NCBI GenBank assembly: GCA_030549495.1
Contig: JAUIRK010000907.1
Location: forward strand, 744,001-808,000
Length of the DNA stretch: 64,000 nt
Reading direction: 5' to 3'
Origin: Nectonema munidae
Taxonomy: Eukaryota; Nematomorpha; Nectonematoida; Nectonematidae
The notes under the pieces are model-generated. The model made no database searches, was not told where the DNA came from, and saw only the letters and a list, made by a program, of their open reading frames with translations. Both the position numbers and the translations under genes were made by a program. The number at the start of each line of letters is the position of its first letter. Position 1 is the first letter of the stretch. Below, piece after piece: positions 10,081 to 23,450 of this stretch.

Positions 10081-13000
10081 ATAGATTAAAATTAACTACA
10101 TAAGATACCATATTCTATCCCTCCCATATCAAATAAAGTTAGAAGATTGTTGGTATTGTACATTAGGACTCACTTCTTTTTCTCTAATAGGTTTCCTTAA
10201 AGGCTAACTTTTTTCAGAAGTGAAGGAAGACGTAAGCAACGCGTTACTTTACTTATCAGTTGAACAAGTTCTGGTTAAGTAATAGTTGGTAAAATAAAAC
10301 ATTTTAAATTTATAAGTTCGACCGTTTCACCTTTATTATTCAGTGTGCACATAATTACTACTTGGATTAATCTCCTTATACTCAAGTTCCCTCTTTAAAG
10401 CTTTTTTTAATAAGACACAACTAAATTAGTGCAACGTAAAAGTAAAATGAAGAAAAAAAGCATACATCAATTTAAAAATAATAAATATAGTTGTACAAAA
10501 AAGTAATAAAATCTATTATATTATTTTTAATTTAGAAACTTATAGAAATAATATATCACATATAGAACATAGATTTTAAGTGTTATAAAATGTTTATAAA
10601 TAAAAATCAAACTAGCAAACTTTTAAACATCAACCAGCACAATATTCATTAAGATCCTCATTAAAGTTTACAATTCCTCATTGTATGATAAGTTCCAAGA
10701 AGTTTCTAAAATATAGAGTAATTTTGTTTTGGAAGAGTTTTTACACAAAATTTCATGAAAATTCCTTATACAAATTTAAATTATCGACTGTTTTTTGAAT
10801 TGTGTTATATGTGATACTCTGTTTAAATTTGATTTATTATATATGCATATTTATTTATTTTTAATTATGTGTTTGCTTCTAATATTTATCATGTATATCC
10901 ACACCTTTTTGCAATTTTTTGTAAACACTTTTGAACAACCATTTTTGCGGGCATTTTAAAATCATTATTATCTGAAAACAATTTTTTATGCTAAATCTTC
11001 TTTCTTCTTCTTAACACCAAATTTTTAATGTAAGAAATTGAAAATAAATTTATATCAAAATAAATAAGACTTGTATTTTTATAATATACTAAGTTAATGA
11101 AATTTCTTTCAAATCACAATTTTCAGTTAAGTTGACCTATATAGAAATACAGGTATTGATAAACCGATACGAAAACTGTTTACGTTTATTTATAAGGTAA
11201 TTTTGTAATAAAAAAATAAGGAAAGAATCAACTTTTAATGGTCCCTAAAAATTTAACGGTTTTCAAAAATTTATTGAAAAGTCACGAGAAATGGAAGATA
11301 AAAAAGCCATACTCTGACGCTATGGAAGAAATATTTTTATATTACTAGGTATTGAGCATGTTCAGAAATTAATATGGCAGGTTAAAATTTTAATTTCAAA
11401 CTAATTTAAACAAGAATAAACTTTAATTTTAACAGGACTTTTAAAAGTCAATTCGTAATGTATTAGACAGTTAAAATTTAATTTCACAAAAAAATAAATT
11501 TTAAAATTCATTAATTCAATATTTAGAAAAATTAATTTGATATTTAAAAGCATTAAAATGTTATAAAATTATAGCGAAAAATATGGAGTGAATTTTTGAA
11601 TTAAAAAAATTAGTTTTAAAAATCTGAGTGGTAAAACTAATATTTTCTATCTTAGACTAACAATATATATTTCTTTAAAATTTTTGTTCATATAAGAAAT
11701 ATCAAGTTTCAAACAGAAAAGTATACAAAAGAAATAAGCAAAATTTATTATTTTTTAACCTTAAAATTTGATTATATTTAACCTAATTATTGAAAATATT
11801 GGTCACATTAAATTTTTGAGTAGTGAATAGTATCCTTTACAATCCAGTAATTATAAGTTTAAAAATTTATTAATAATTTTTTTCTTTGATTTAGAAACTT
11901 ATAGAAATAAGATATCATATTTTTAAGACTTATAAAATGTTTTAAAATAAAAATCAAATTAGCAAACTTTTAAAGCTTAACAATTACTTATAAATTAGCT
12001 CTAAATTGTCTTCAAAAAATTAAAGTCAAAGTTTTAAAAATTAAAATAAATTATTAATTAAATAAGATTTATAAAATAGGATTAAAAAAGACCTATAAAT
12101 TTTCCTAGGAAGAAATTCTTTTCTACAAGCGATTTTTCACCATTTATAAGGTTGATCTAGTTCAGAGAATAATATATAAAATTAAAATAAAATAATATTT
12201 ACTATTTGAAGAAAAAATATTTAAATACAAAACCCACTCAATAAAGTGAAAGAATTAGTGTTTATCCTTATTGTGCAAAGAAACACATATTTCACATCTT
12301 AATTTTTTCAAATCCACGTTAAGAACTTGTTAGTTTTTTTTAAATCGTAAAGAGAATCTACGTAATTTAAATAAATTTTGAAGTCTAAGACTTTTCGAAT
12401 TGATTAGACGAGGGATATCCAACAAGTGACGGATCAAAAAATTGACCATAGGAGGGCCAACTTTAAAAAAATACTAGTAAAAATCTACCATACATATGAT
12501 AATTATGCTTTAGGAAAGGGTAAAATCAGTAAGGCGAATTTCTGAAACTATGCTTATAGGGTCTAGGTTCCCCCTCTCTCTTTCTGGATCCGCTAGTGTG
12601 TCCAACACATGGCTCACGAGTCACATTGGTATAGCAATGTGTTTTTTCTCTATAAATAAATTTTTGAGCATCTAATATTTATATGAATTAAAATTTTAAA
12701 TATGTGTCAAATAATAATTGTAAGTAAATAGTTCATGCTATACGGCAAACATATGTAATTTGAAAAAGGACAGCTTTGGTTTATATTTTTTTGCCAATAA
12801 CATTTTAATTTCTGTTGTATTAGTTAGATGTGTTGAACGTGTTTTGCTCATAGTTGACATTTGGAAATTTTACTACATTTATTTGTAGACGTTAATATAT
12901 GAAATGTATGTATTTTATATAATATTTTTCTTAGTGTTGAAAATAATTGATTTTTGTATAAAATAACATTAGTTTTAGATTTAGTTAGAGAGAATTAGAT

Positions 13001-13614
13001 TTAGTTTTCGTGCCATTTTTTACTCAATAAATATATTCGATAATAAAATAATTTTAAAATGTTTTAAAAGATTTTTGTAAATTAAAAATGCAGAATAAAA
13101 TTAAATATAAAAAATTTTAACATAAAATTAAAAGAAAATCTATACTCATTGATAAAAATTATATTTTAAGCTTATATTGGCAGAGTTAAAATTATACGAT
13201 ATTACTGAAATATAACTCAAATATCAACAAAAACGTCAAAAACTAAAATTATAACATATGTTGATATTTTACCTTTTCGTCATTCAAAGGTAAGAAAAGA
13301 AAAACGTTATGAAATTTTTTTATTTATATACAGATAAATAAAGAAAAATTATATATCTTTGACACTTTTTGAAGGTAAATCGAGTTAAAAAATTAACAGG
13401 AATTTTTGTGTGTACACATACGTGTGTTAAAGAAGCATGTGAATGGCATATGAAATTTTTAAATATGTATACATATCATAACCTGAACGCTTGAAGCTTA
13501 CGTTACTTTTAGTCACCTATATGCATGATTTGATAACAATTATTAGAGAGACAAGGTTTATCTTTCTATTCTAAAAGTAAGGGGAGCCAACGATAGATTT
13601 TAAAAGGATAAACA
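10081..13614. other. Gene-free AT-rich stretch with a dispersed repeat pair
   Basis: No coding signal. Two copies of a roughly 95-bp sequence starting TTTAGAAACTTATAGAAATAA occur at about 10531-10626 and 11889-11978 in the same orientation. At 12411-12640 two phrases (ATATCCAACAAGTGAC and GTGTCCAACACATGGCTCAC) resemble hAT termini of the 'TGTCCAACATGCGGC' type, without a provable element. Confidence 0.45.
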
Positions 13615-14075
13615 TTTTTTGATTTTTTAAAAAAATATTTTTGATTCTTTGATTACAGAATTTTATTTTAATTATTTGACAAATGTAATATTTAATATAG
13701 TGCAAATTTTAAAAATAAAGGTAATAAGTTTTGTAACATCGCATGAGGTATATCAAATCTTACATCTAGCAAAATATGAACAGAAAGTTGAATATTTTTT
13801 AAAGAATATTTTTCGATTCTTTGATTATAATTTTGATTATTTGACAAAAATATTATTTAAAATCCCCCAAATTGCAAAAATATAAGTAATAATTTTGTAA
13901 CATCGTCACCCCCAATGAGATATATCAAATCTTACATCTAGCAAAATATAAATAGAATGTCGAACCTTGTCCCTACAATCATTTTTAATTTTTGTAACAT
14001 CGTCTCTACGAATGAGGTATATCAAATCTTACTTCTAGCAAAATGTGAACAAAAAGTTGAACATAGTCTCCTTAG
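13615..14075. repeat. Tandem repeat, units of about 170 bp
   Basis: A unit carrying TTTGATTC...ATTATTTGACAAA..., then TTTTGTAACATCG, AGGTATATCAAATCTTAC and TCTAGCAAAATATGAAC, occurs three times (from about 13615 and 13790, and a partial copy from 13975). The ORF at 13649-13885 is a by-product of the repeat. Confidence 0.7.
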
Positions 14076-14094
14076 TCATTTGTATATGGAATGG

Positions 14095-14215
14095 AAACAG
14101 GTTGGAGATGAACCATCGTAGTATACAGGTTAGAGATGAACCAACGTAGTTTGGAGATCAATCATGGTCGTATAATGGTAAGAGATGAAACATCGTAGTA
14201 TACAGATTGCAGATG
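14095..14215. repeat. Short tandem repeat, about 33-bp period
   Basis: About four degenerate copies of GAGATGAACCATCGTAGTAT plus ACAGGTTG follow the larger repeat array directly. Confidence 0.7.
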
Positions 14216-15006
14216 ACAATCAAGTTGTCTACCCACGTTCAACCGTATAGGTTATGAGAATATATCATGACATAACAGAGAAAAGTTTCCTAAAACTCTT
14301 CATACTGTAAAAATATTTCTTCACATAAATGATTAATATTTAGAATCTCGTATTATAAACATGATACATGATAAAAATATTTTGTTGGTGAAAATTAGAG
14401 GGGGACCTAATACCCGAGATCGAACGTTACTCGAAAATTTCGGAAATAGAAATTATATTAGTATAATTGGTGAAAAATTCTGAAAGTGTCAATAAAATTT
14501 GTGGTAACCAATATAAAAACCTATCTAAACATCTTTAAAATTTATATTACACACATGTACTAACTTTGAGTTGCGAAAATAAAATATATATAAAAAATTT
14601 GAACCAAAATATTTATGGGCAAATAAAGTTAATATTGTTATTCAGAATAATAAGATTAATTTAAATATGTATAATACTTGTATTTGTTGATTATATGTGA
14701 AGTCATAATTTGAGCCTCTTTGAAACGGCCTGAAAAATCTAAAATTTTAAAATTGAAAAAAAAATTTAAAAGGCTATTTTGATACGCTGATTAAAAATAT
14801 GTAATTTTTTGAAATGAATCGAATGACTTCTATATTTTTTGCGGTTAACGTTTGAATTTTTGTGATGTTATGAAGTTTAGAGGCAAAAAAGTATTTATAA
14901 AAATTCAAACTTATAGTTACACATTTTCATAATCAGTATATAATTTCCTTTAAAATGATTGTATTAAAATTTAAAATTGGATAAGTTAAAAAATTTTCGA
15001 AAAATT

Positions 15007-15217
15007 CGTAGGGTTGGTTGGTTGGTTGGTTGGTTGGAGATATCAAAGCACTTTCAGCCGTAAGGCTATATGCTCGCATTATACTTAAGATGGTTAATCA
15101 CAATTTTTGTGAATTTGTTTTTAGAGTTGGAAGCCTTGGGGATCGAACCCCTGACACCTTCGCACTACGGACCATGGCTTTTTACTCCATCTTGTAACTT
15201 CGATAGAGTTTTTCGCA
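15007..15217 (-). mobile_element. tRNA-derived SINE with (AACC)n tail
   Basis: Read on the minus strand, the element starts with a tRNA-like head: TGGAGTAAAAAG (A-box-like), then GGTTCGATCCC (a perfect B box) about 40 bp on. A body follows, and then a 3' end containing GAAAGTGCTTTGATATCTCC followed by (AACC)n, six units at 15010-15033. The 3' region resembles the 3' end of the LINE at 19876-23450 (shared CAAAGCACTTTC and ATATGCTCGC), suggesting that LINE's machinery mobilised the SINE. It is not a functional tRNA gene, because the acceptor stem is not formed. No target-site duplication was found. Confidence 0.7.
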
Positions 15218-15616
15218 TTATAAAAAATATGTAAGCATAGGAAATAATTGTATGTACTTTTTAACTAGACGATACAGGATTACTTTTGATAAAAAAAATA
15301 AACATAAGTCAAAAAGTTGTTTTTTTATAAGCTTTTATTCAAGGGGATTTTTTACTTAAAAAAAGGCAAAAATTTTTCATAAAAATTTTTCAATTTTTTT
15401 TACATTAGGTGACTTTATATTTGTTTTTATGTACAATATGGGTAAAAAATAAACAAAAACAAATTTATATGATAATTAACAAAAAAAGATTTAAAAAAAA
15501 ATTAACGCCATCTGCTCTAAATTTTTTTATATGATTCAGACATCAAAAATATACAAAACAATAGGACTAAACGAAACAATAAGATAAAAGAATTAAAAAT
15601 ATTTGTAGATGAGCTG

Positions 15617-17725
15617 TTAGCAGTTAGGACAAAGCATTTTTGTATGATTTTTACATATATATTTATGGTATGCATCACATTTTCTGGTTCCCATTTTTTT
15701 TGGTTTACATGATGATATATAACAATTTCCCCTAGAGGTAGAAGAAACCTCTCGTCTTTCTGTAATATTTTAAAAACCATAAAATGATAAAATACTCAAA
15801 ATTTTACCTGGGGTCAATGAACTCTGCGATCTTAATTTCATTGATGTTTCAGACAATTTTAGACACAAATCTCTTAAAAAATATTTTCTTCCTCCGGCTC
15901 TGGTTGATGGGTATATGTTTGGAGAATTATACTTAGATATTATCCAACTATTATGGCATACAATATCTAAATAGTTGGTAAAAACGGCATAAGTCCATTT
16001 TCTATTAGGCTTATAGCATTTATACGCCCTTAACATTTTATTTGCCATATCAACACCACCCTTAAAACTATTATACGTTAAAATTGTTTCAGGAATATTG
16101 TCTGCCCCCTCTGTTTGAATACATCCCAAATGCTGACTGGATAGTATGTAAACTACTTTGAAATTTTTGATAGCATGTTTACGGGGTATGTAAGCAGTTA
16201 GAGATGCATGCATAGTATACAAAAATCTACTTTCACATGCAGCTAATCTCAATTCTTTGAGATGTTGTGGTCTTTATGAGGGGCATAAATCTCCTATTTG
16301 CTCTTACTGTACCTAGGACAATGTAATCCTGACTTGTTCCCCATACACATAAATTATGTGATGTAAAGAATCGGTCAATTACAATTCCACAGCCTTTAGG
16401 AATATTAGCATCACTGACTAGGCGCTTTACTATATTTTCGCCGCTAAAACACGCTCTATTTTGCAAACCTGAAACATATAATTCTGGTTTAAGTATATAG
16501 AAACTTCTAGCGTCATTGCAATGATATATCTTCATACCATACCTATCGGGCTTGGAAGGATCATATATTTTTACTGGGGAGGCTCCTCTGAATTTTACCA
16601 ACTGCTCATCTACAGTTACATAGTCTGTTGGTGTAAAATATAAAGAAAATATATTATAAAAATGATTGTGAATATATCTAATAGGAGAAATTTTATCTTC
16701 GCTATTTCTTTTACTTCTAACATCAAATCGAATAAATGTGTGAATGAGATAAAACATATCTCTGGAAATAGCTGCTTTCATGAAAGGTTCTCCGTGGTCT
16801 TCAGAAAACAAATAACTGAGCTGGATAGATTGACTTCTTGATTGCCCGATATAAAGTATGCAGCTGAAGTAGGCCAAAATATCATGAATTTGAAATTTCT
16901 GATAGGATTGGAAAAGACTCTGATATTTAGGAGTACTACTTCTAAAAGTTTTTTATAATACTTATATATATTCTAATAAAACAAAAATACCAGGGCTTCG
17001 AAGCGGGAGCCAGATTAGAAGTCCAGAGCTGCTAAAGCCGAAATGTTTTTTTACTAGAAGCCAGAATTATAAACAAAATAGTGCGACTAAGTGTCTAGCC
17101 TCAAGTAAATCTCAAATACCTTTTTACATAAAAACCTTATGAAAAAAACTAAAAACTATGATTAAATAGATAAAAATCATAAGTATATATAAAGTTTAAC
17201 ATTTATATAGATAAAAAAATACTAAAATTTTAAATGAAGAAAAAATGCTAAAAACAGTATTTAACTTGTTTAGCAAAAATGAATGATATCGGAGCTGGGG
17301 TCAAAAAATACGTTTTTCAGAAATTGAAGCAGAAAATTATAAGGCGACCCCGAAGCCCTGGGAAATACAAGAGATAGTATCGCTAAAAACATCGAACTTA
17401 CGCAAAGTTTTCATCCATTCGCAACTTTGTGCATTTAAAAATATATTGAATAAGACTTTGAGTCATAAAAAGCTGAAAAATTGAAAGGGAATCATCTAAA
17501 ACTTCAGCGCCGTTTTTCGGACCAGGAGGAACAGACTGAATATTTCTTATATTTCTGGACAGTGTTCTTCCAAAAGAAGCTTGAATTGGCTCCCAAGAAT
17601 ATACAGTTTCATCAGGAGCAGTCAAAGAATTATAATTTTCATACGAAATCGAAGATTCTGAAGAACTTCCAGTTATGGATTCAGAAGAAAAAAAAACGAT
17701 CCTCTAAGTCTGAAGGTTCACTCAT
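15617..17725 (-). pseudogene. piggyBac-type transposase relic
   Basis: An ATG at 17725 begins an acidic N-terminus (MSEPSDLED). A piece at 17625-17398 matches the piggyBac N-terminal domain (GPKNGAEVLDD, FQLFMTQSLIQYI). The core in 16877-16233 carries TVDEQLVKFRG (first catalytic Asp) and GIVIDRFFTSHNL (second). The piece at 16252-15770 carries SFKGGVDMANKM (third Asp; the usual fourth Asp in VDxxD is Asn here) and NRKWTYAVFTNYLDIVCHN. The C-terminal cysteine-rich zinc domain is still readable at 15720-15617 (NCYISSC, CDAYH, CKNH, CPNC before TAA). The frame changes near the T-run at 17690, near 16240 and near 15770. Domain order is complete, but a MITE at 16991-17360 interrupts it. The CC(Y)...TTAA ends were not found. 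Confidence 0.85.
16991..17360. mobile_element. hAT-like MITE nested in the piggyBac relic
   Basis: This 370-bp element has perfect 10-bp terminal inverted repeats CAGGGCTTCG (16991-17000) and CGAAGCCCTG (17351-17360). The flanking 8-mers AAAAATAC and GGAAATAC match at 6 of 8 positions, as expected of an aged hAT target-site duplication. It lies between the N-terminal and core parts of the piggyBac transposase, so it arrived after that element. Confidence 0.75.
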
Positions 17726-19869
17726 TATTAGAAATATGAGAAGAAAAACTCAAGAAATCCAATAAAATAAAAAAGAATAGAAACACTTGTGATATTACGA
17801 AGAATTTTTATACAAATGCCAACAGCTGTAAACGTGCAATAAAAGTACTGATGCTTATGTGGTAAATCGATTTACGACTCTACGGTTCAATGTAAATAAG
17901 GCCTATATAAAATAGATCACACGTGTGATAAATTTTAGTGGATGCATATGTTTGAGATTGAGTGAGAACTCTTCAATACTTCTTTTTCATATCATATCTC
18001 CTCTATAAGAAAATTATCGTGCAACTATAATATTATCAAATCATCTCCACTATCATCATGATGATAGTCGAATGGTTCATCAACATCATTCTAAACAAGC
18101 TATAAGAAGCAATAAATGTTTATAATAACGAGATATTGCTCTTGTATACGTTTATTTGATGATAATAATAGTGGAGTTTTTTTCCATTGCTCCGTAGTTC
18201 GAGGGGTATACAAATCGTCCGTAGTGCGAAGGTTAAGCTGAGAGGTAAACCATAACAACCATTGAGGCTCAAATTCGTAGGGTGACACTTAGAATTTTTT
18301 TAAAAAATTAAAAAATAATTTTTCAAATTTTTTCAACGTATTATGTTTAAATGTTAGGTATATTTTATGAATATGCAAAAAAAAATGTAATTATTCATTT
18401 TTAATGCTAAAATATAGTGCTAAATTGTGCATATTATTCAAACACTTATAAAAAAAATTTTTGAATTTTTTTCAAAAAGATACGACATGCAAAATGCGGG
18501 TAAAAGGATGCACTTAAGTGAAACAGTTTGGGGGATAATAATAAAATTCAGCATAAACACATTTTAAATATTTTTTGAGGCATTGAACTTTTTATGCAGT
18601 AAACAATAATAAAAATAATAATTAATAAAATTTGGGCAAATATTTTTAATCGTATACATTATGAAATGATATAAAATTTTGGCTAATAATTCAAAAATTA
18701 TAAGCAATATAAAAACGAAGGTTAATTTATAAAAAAACGGAAAACTAAAACTATTTTATAAAAATCTACAAATAGGTTCTGATAGTGAGTGGTTTTATAA
18801 TTGTGTTGGAAATTGATTCAAATAAAAGGGGAAAATTTCTCAAAATGTAACAAGCGTTAGTTTAAAATGACCAAATATAAAAAATATGCATCTTTTATCT
18901 GCTAATTACGAAGAAAACTGAAAAATACAAAATTATAAAAAAAATTCAAATTTTATTTATAATTACAATAGTATGAACTATGAAGCTTATGGAATATAAA
19001 AACAGTAAAATGGTGTTTCTCAAGTACTTATAGTATAAATAATGTATTACGAAAGCCCATAAAAATGCTTTAATTTGGTTTATCGCATGATACATTTTAT
19101 TGAGAAATGCGAAAGTTATAAGCGTTTTAATATTTGACTAAAATTTAAGCTAGAAACACTACAAATAAACTAAGCGTACACTAACCCGATAAAATAAACC
19201 ACACACACGTGCTAAAGATGTGGCGAAGCGTAGAGGTAAGAATTCACTGAGCTCACAAACGCGTAATGCAACATGTGTTAATCTTTACACGCATAAGCGT
19301 GATAGAATTGGAATGTTATTTATTTTTCGCACACTGCCGGCTAAATATAACGAATACCCTTCATTAAAAATCAGAAAGGGTTAGGGTTAGGTTGTGTTTA
19401 CTGACTATAATATTAAAGTTTGTGAATCTTTTGAAATTCTAAGCCTTGTTAATACCGACTTCTTAACCATGAAAAACGAGAATATCTACTATGCTTCTTA
19501 AAAACGATACCCTTGATTATAAAAATGGATGAAACCTTCTTAACTTTAGACCAACCTAATGCGGAGTACAAATAATTTCTCCAGTTATAGAAAAAATTTA
19601 AAGACAAAAATGAATGAGTTAAATTTAGAAATAAGACTGATTTAATCTCAAAAATAACTAGTTTTGTTTCAACATTAGGTCGGCAGACATTATAAAACAA
19701 ATTTTTAAAATAGATATTCTAGTTCTATAGTTGAATGCGTATTTCTGCCTTTAAACGTGTTGATTCTTATAATTGAAGAAGGATGACACCGTATAGAGAA
19801 TATCTGTTGAATTTACTACATTTTAAAAATGAATTGACCAAAAGGATTATATTTGATAAATTTGTAAAA
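17726..19869. other. Gene-free AT-rich stretch
   Basis: No coding signal. GTCCGTAGTGCGAAGG near 18212 repeats a phrase of the tRNA-like SINE head and may be a SINE scrap. TTAGGGTTAGG near 19380 is too short to be telomeric. Confidence 0.4.
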
Positions 19870-19875
19870 AAAAAT

Positions 19876-22800
19876 TGGTAGGTAGATTTCAAAGCACTTT
19901 CCAGCGTGTGCTGATATGCTCGCGTAAGCTTGAGAGTTGGTTAAGGAGGATGCAGATGTTAGTAGAGATAGGGAGGAGTTACAGATGTTATTCTAAAAAT
20001 AGAAAGGAAAGGCAGATTAGTTTGTTATAGGGTTATCAACGGTGGTGAGATTTGTTTCAATGGTGTCAATGATGGTTGCTAGTGATTTTAGTAGTGTTGG
20101 GTGTAACAGAAGATCTGAGAGTGTTGTTGGAGATCTATTGAGTAAAGAAAGGCAGCGAAATAAAAGATCTTGGCGATGATAAGAGAAGATTTGACATGTG
20201 AAGATGAGATGGTATGGCGTTTCTATTGTGTGGCATCCGAAACGACAGTATGGATTTTCGCTTACTTTAATTCGGAAGAGATATGCTTTGCATGGGGTGC
20301 GTCTTTTTACCTCAATCTACCCAAATCCCCCTCTAATCTACTCAGTTCTCTTCTAAAAAAACTATATTTATTATTATACATCTAAAATTACATAAATTTT
20401 TTAATTATACGAAAGTTATTTTAGTCGATTTCAAACGAAAATTTAATTTTTACAGTATAAAGCCAATATTCAATATAACAATTTAGAATATTGTATTTAT
20501 TTTTACAGTATAAAGCATAAAATGCAATATTTTTACCTGACTGTTTCCTTATCTCGAACAATTTATTTACTTTAAAAAAATCTCTAGGTAAGGTAATAAG
20601 AGTGTTAGATATGCGATAAACTTATAGATAAAGTGATTTAATACTAAAATTTTTTTATAAATACATCTAAGAAAAACATTTTATCTAAAAAAATACAAAG
20701 AATAAACAAACAAAATTCATAATAAAGTGAATAATATAGTTAAAAAATTATAACTAAAAAAAGCCTTTTAACGACTAGATTGCGTTTTTACAACATAAAA
20801 CATTTGAGAGAAAATTTATTCAATAAAAAATTGCTAACGAATGGTTTAACCAGGTGGTGTAAATTATTTGTTTTTGAAAGTTCTGTGTATTGTGCTGATG
20901 TGTGGTAAAGAGGAGATTAGTGCATTTTGAGATGAAGATATGAACATCTACCATTCTTCTAGAGAGGATAAATGAATGTGCGTTAGAAAGGTTTTGAGAG
21001 GTAGGGAGGATGTGGGAGGTTAGATGTACGTTTGAGGTTAAGTAGTCAACGAGGAAGTTTTCTGGTATGTTTAGGTGAGCAGGGCACCAGCATAGGTGTA
21101 TGTGGAAATGTTTTGTAAGATTGATTAGGGAGGAGGCGAGTTGAAAGGAGGGAAAGGAGATGTTGTGTGATAGAGAGAGATCGTGTATAATGTTTTGTGC
21201 ATCGGTATAGAAATGGATGGTAGTAAAGTGGGGACGGAGGTGGTTAATTTTGTTAGTGATCGTAGTGCAGGCGTGTAAAAGGCTAAAGGTCTCGCATTCG
21301 GAGATTGAGAGTAGAGGATTTAATCGGGAGCGATGGGTGTAAAAGGGGCGAGTGGAAGAGCCTTTGAAAAAGGCGTAAGCAAATGAGGTACTTATGGATT
21401 TCTTTGAGGCGTCTGTGAAGATACGTAGGGAGGTTGATAAAGAGGTAGAGCGAAGGTATGAAATTGATTGTTTTGCAAAATATTATTTTTACATATAGAT
21501 GTTTTGAATGGATTTTGTGCAGATGGGTGAGTTAAAAAGATGGGTGTATCCAGGGATGAACTAGGTGGTTAGCAATATTTGGTGCGTATTTTGCTAATAG
21601 ATGTGAGTAGAAAGTATAGGATGGGGTATTGCAGTGGGGTGTGATTGGATGAAATGGGGGAAGTAAGTTGTTGTATGTCAAGATGAAGCGCTTAATAATA
21701 GTTTTTTAGAATTGAAGTTGTAATGGTAAGGTGTTAGTTAGAATTTCCAGGCATTGTGTGGAAGTAGTACGATATGCATTGGTGATGCAAAGTAGGCAGA
21801 GACGGTGTATCTTGTTAAGAAAATGGATGGTTGTGGGTTGTTTTAAGGAGATGCCTCAGGAAAAATTCCGTATTGAATTACTGGGAGGATTAAGGATGAG
21901 TATATGTATTTGGTATGTTTGGGACGGAGGCCCCATTTATAAGAGATAAGTCTTTTAAGTGAAAAAAGGGTAACTGAGAGTTTTTGGTATATTTTTTTAA
22001 AGTGTATTAAAAATTTTAGGTTGGACTGAAGGTTTAGTCCTAGATATTTGATAGTCTTTGAGGCAGTTATAGAAGTAGGTATTTAAATGAAGGGGTAAAT
22101 GTTCTATGTGTCTGCGTATGAAGTAAATGAGGTTGGATTTGCTGGAGTTAAAGAATATCTTATGTGTGTTTTCTCTTTCTTGTAGCCTTAGTAGAAATGA
22201 AGAGGATTTGGTGTGGTTTTCTTGTTGAGAGTTACCGGTGAATGTGAATAATATGTCGTCTGAAAAACATTGGGAGAAATCTGTGTTGGTGTAGATTAGA
22301 TCGAGAAGCGGGTCTATGAGAACTAGCCAGAGGATATCGGAAAGACATCCTCCTTGGGGAGTCGAGAGGGTTAGCTTATGAATGCAAATGGAAGCGCGAT
22401 GTCGTAAAATGAGACAGCGGTTAGAAAGGTATGAGCTTATAAATTTGATGATGTAAGGGGGAAATGATTTGTGTTCAAGGTTAGTGATAATGGCAGGATG
22501 TCAGGCTGAGTTGAAAGCGTTGTTTATGTCTAGGAAGATTGTAGAAGAAATTTTCTGAGTAGAAATGGAAGAGTCAAGGTAGGTGGTTAGGCGAGATAGT
22601 GCTGTTTCCGTATTTTTGTTGGGAAGATATGCAAATTGCGTGTGATGGATGAGTTTACGGGATAGGATGTAGTGGACTAGACGTTTGCGAATGTTTTTTT
22701 CGAAAAGTTTGCCTAGTATGGGTAGTAGAGTGATTGGTCGCCAATTTTGAATGAGGCTTGAATCTTTATTGGGTTTAGGAATGAGTATGAGTTTGCCGAT

Positions 22801-23450
22801 TTTCCAAACGTTGGGGAAATGTGAATGAGTAAGGCATTCATTGAATATAAGGAGTAAATGTTTGTTTAGAATGTATATTGATTTTTTATTATGTTTGGGT
22901 GAGATATGGTCGAAGCTAGGTAAAGTTTTGTTTTAAGGGAGTTTACTGCTATGTTTAATTCATTTAGTGTGATTGGAGGAAAATCACTGTTTTGGATGGA
23001 GTGAATGATTTTTTAGAGTGTTCTCGAATTGTGTGGTGAAAGGGGAGATCAGAAGAAGGAGAGTCGGAGGGAAAGATTGTCGAAAGAAATGGAGGGTTGT
23101 AATGTGTTGTAGGATCGGATGAGCAGGGAAGTATTGTTTCAGGGAGAATAGAAGGTTTTTTCTTTTTAGTTAGCCTATTGATGATGTTCCATGGGTTGTT
23201 TGAGTGCTGGCTGGCGAATTTTACCCATGAGTTCTTTTTAGCTTGAAGTATTGCTTGTTTGTATTCTTTTTTAACAGCAAAATGGATGGAAATGATTAAG
23301 GGGGTGGGAGATTTTTGTAGGGTTTTAATAATGCGTTTCAGATTGTTTTTTAATGCAGTCAACTCGGGTGTCCAGAAATAGGCATGTTTTCTTTTAGGAA
23401 ATGGGTTGATAGGAGTGGAGGATAAGATGGAATGTGAAAGAAGTCGATTA
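19876..23450 (-). mobile_element. 5'-truncated LINE with RT and RNase H (I/R1-like group)
   Basis: Minus-strand translation gives ordered LINE ORF2 parts. First comes the linker after the endonuclease (NSWVKFASQHSNNPWNIINR, about 23250-23180). The RT follows with LSTPQGGCLSDIL (about 22375-22340) and QCFSDDILF (about 22270). RNase H follows with IFTDASKKS, SECETFSLLHA and FYTDAQNI (21430-21190), then CWCPAHLNIP (about 21080). Reading frames are interrupted many times. The 5' end stops near 23450, without endonuclease. The 3' end (19876-19950) carries the CAAAGCACTTTC motif shared with the SINE at 15.0 kb. An AT-rich stretch of opposite strand bias (about 20300-20865) appears to be an insertion within it. 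The GC-richer composition contrasts with its surroundings. Confidence 0.8.

Noticed and set aside
15120-15190. tRNA gene at the SINE head
   Set aside because: The B box is good, but no cloverleaf or acceptor stem forms and a SINE body with (AACC)n tail follows.
18205-18260. Second SINE copy
   Set aside because: Only about 16 bases match the SINE head, and no body or tail was found.
19376-19396. Telomere-like TTAGGGTTAGG
   Set aside because: Only two units in plain internal sequence; chance is sufficient.
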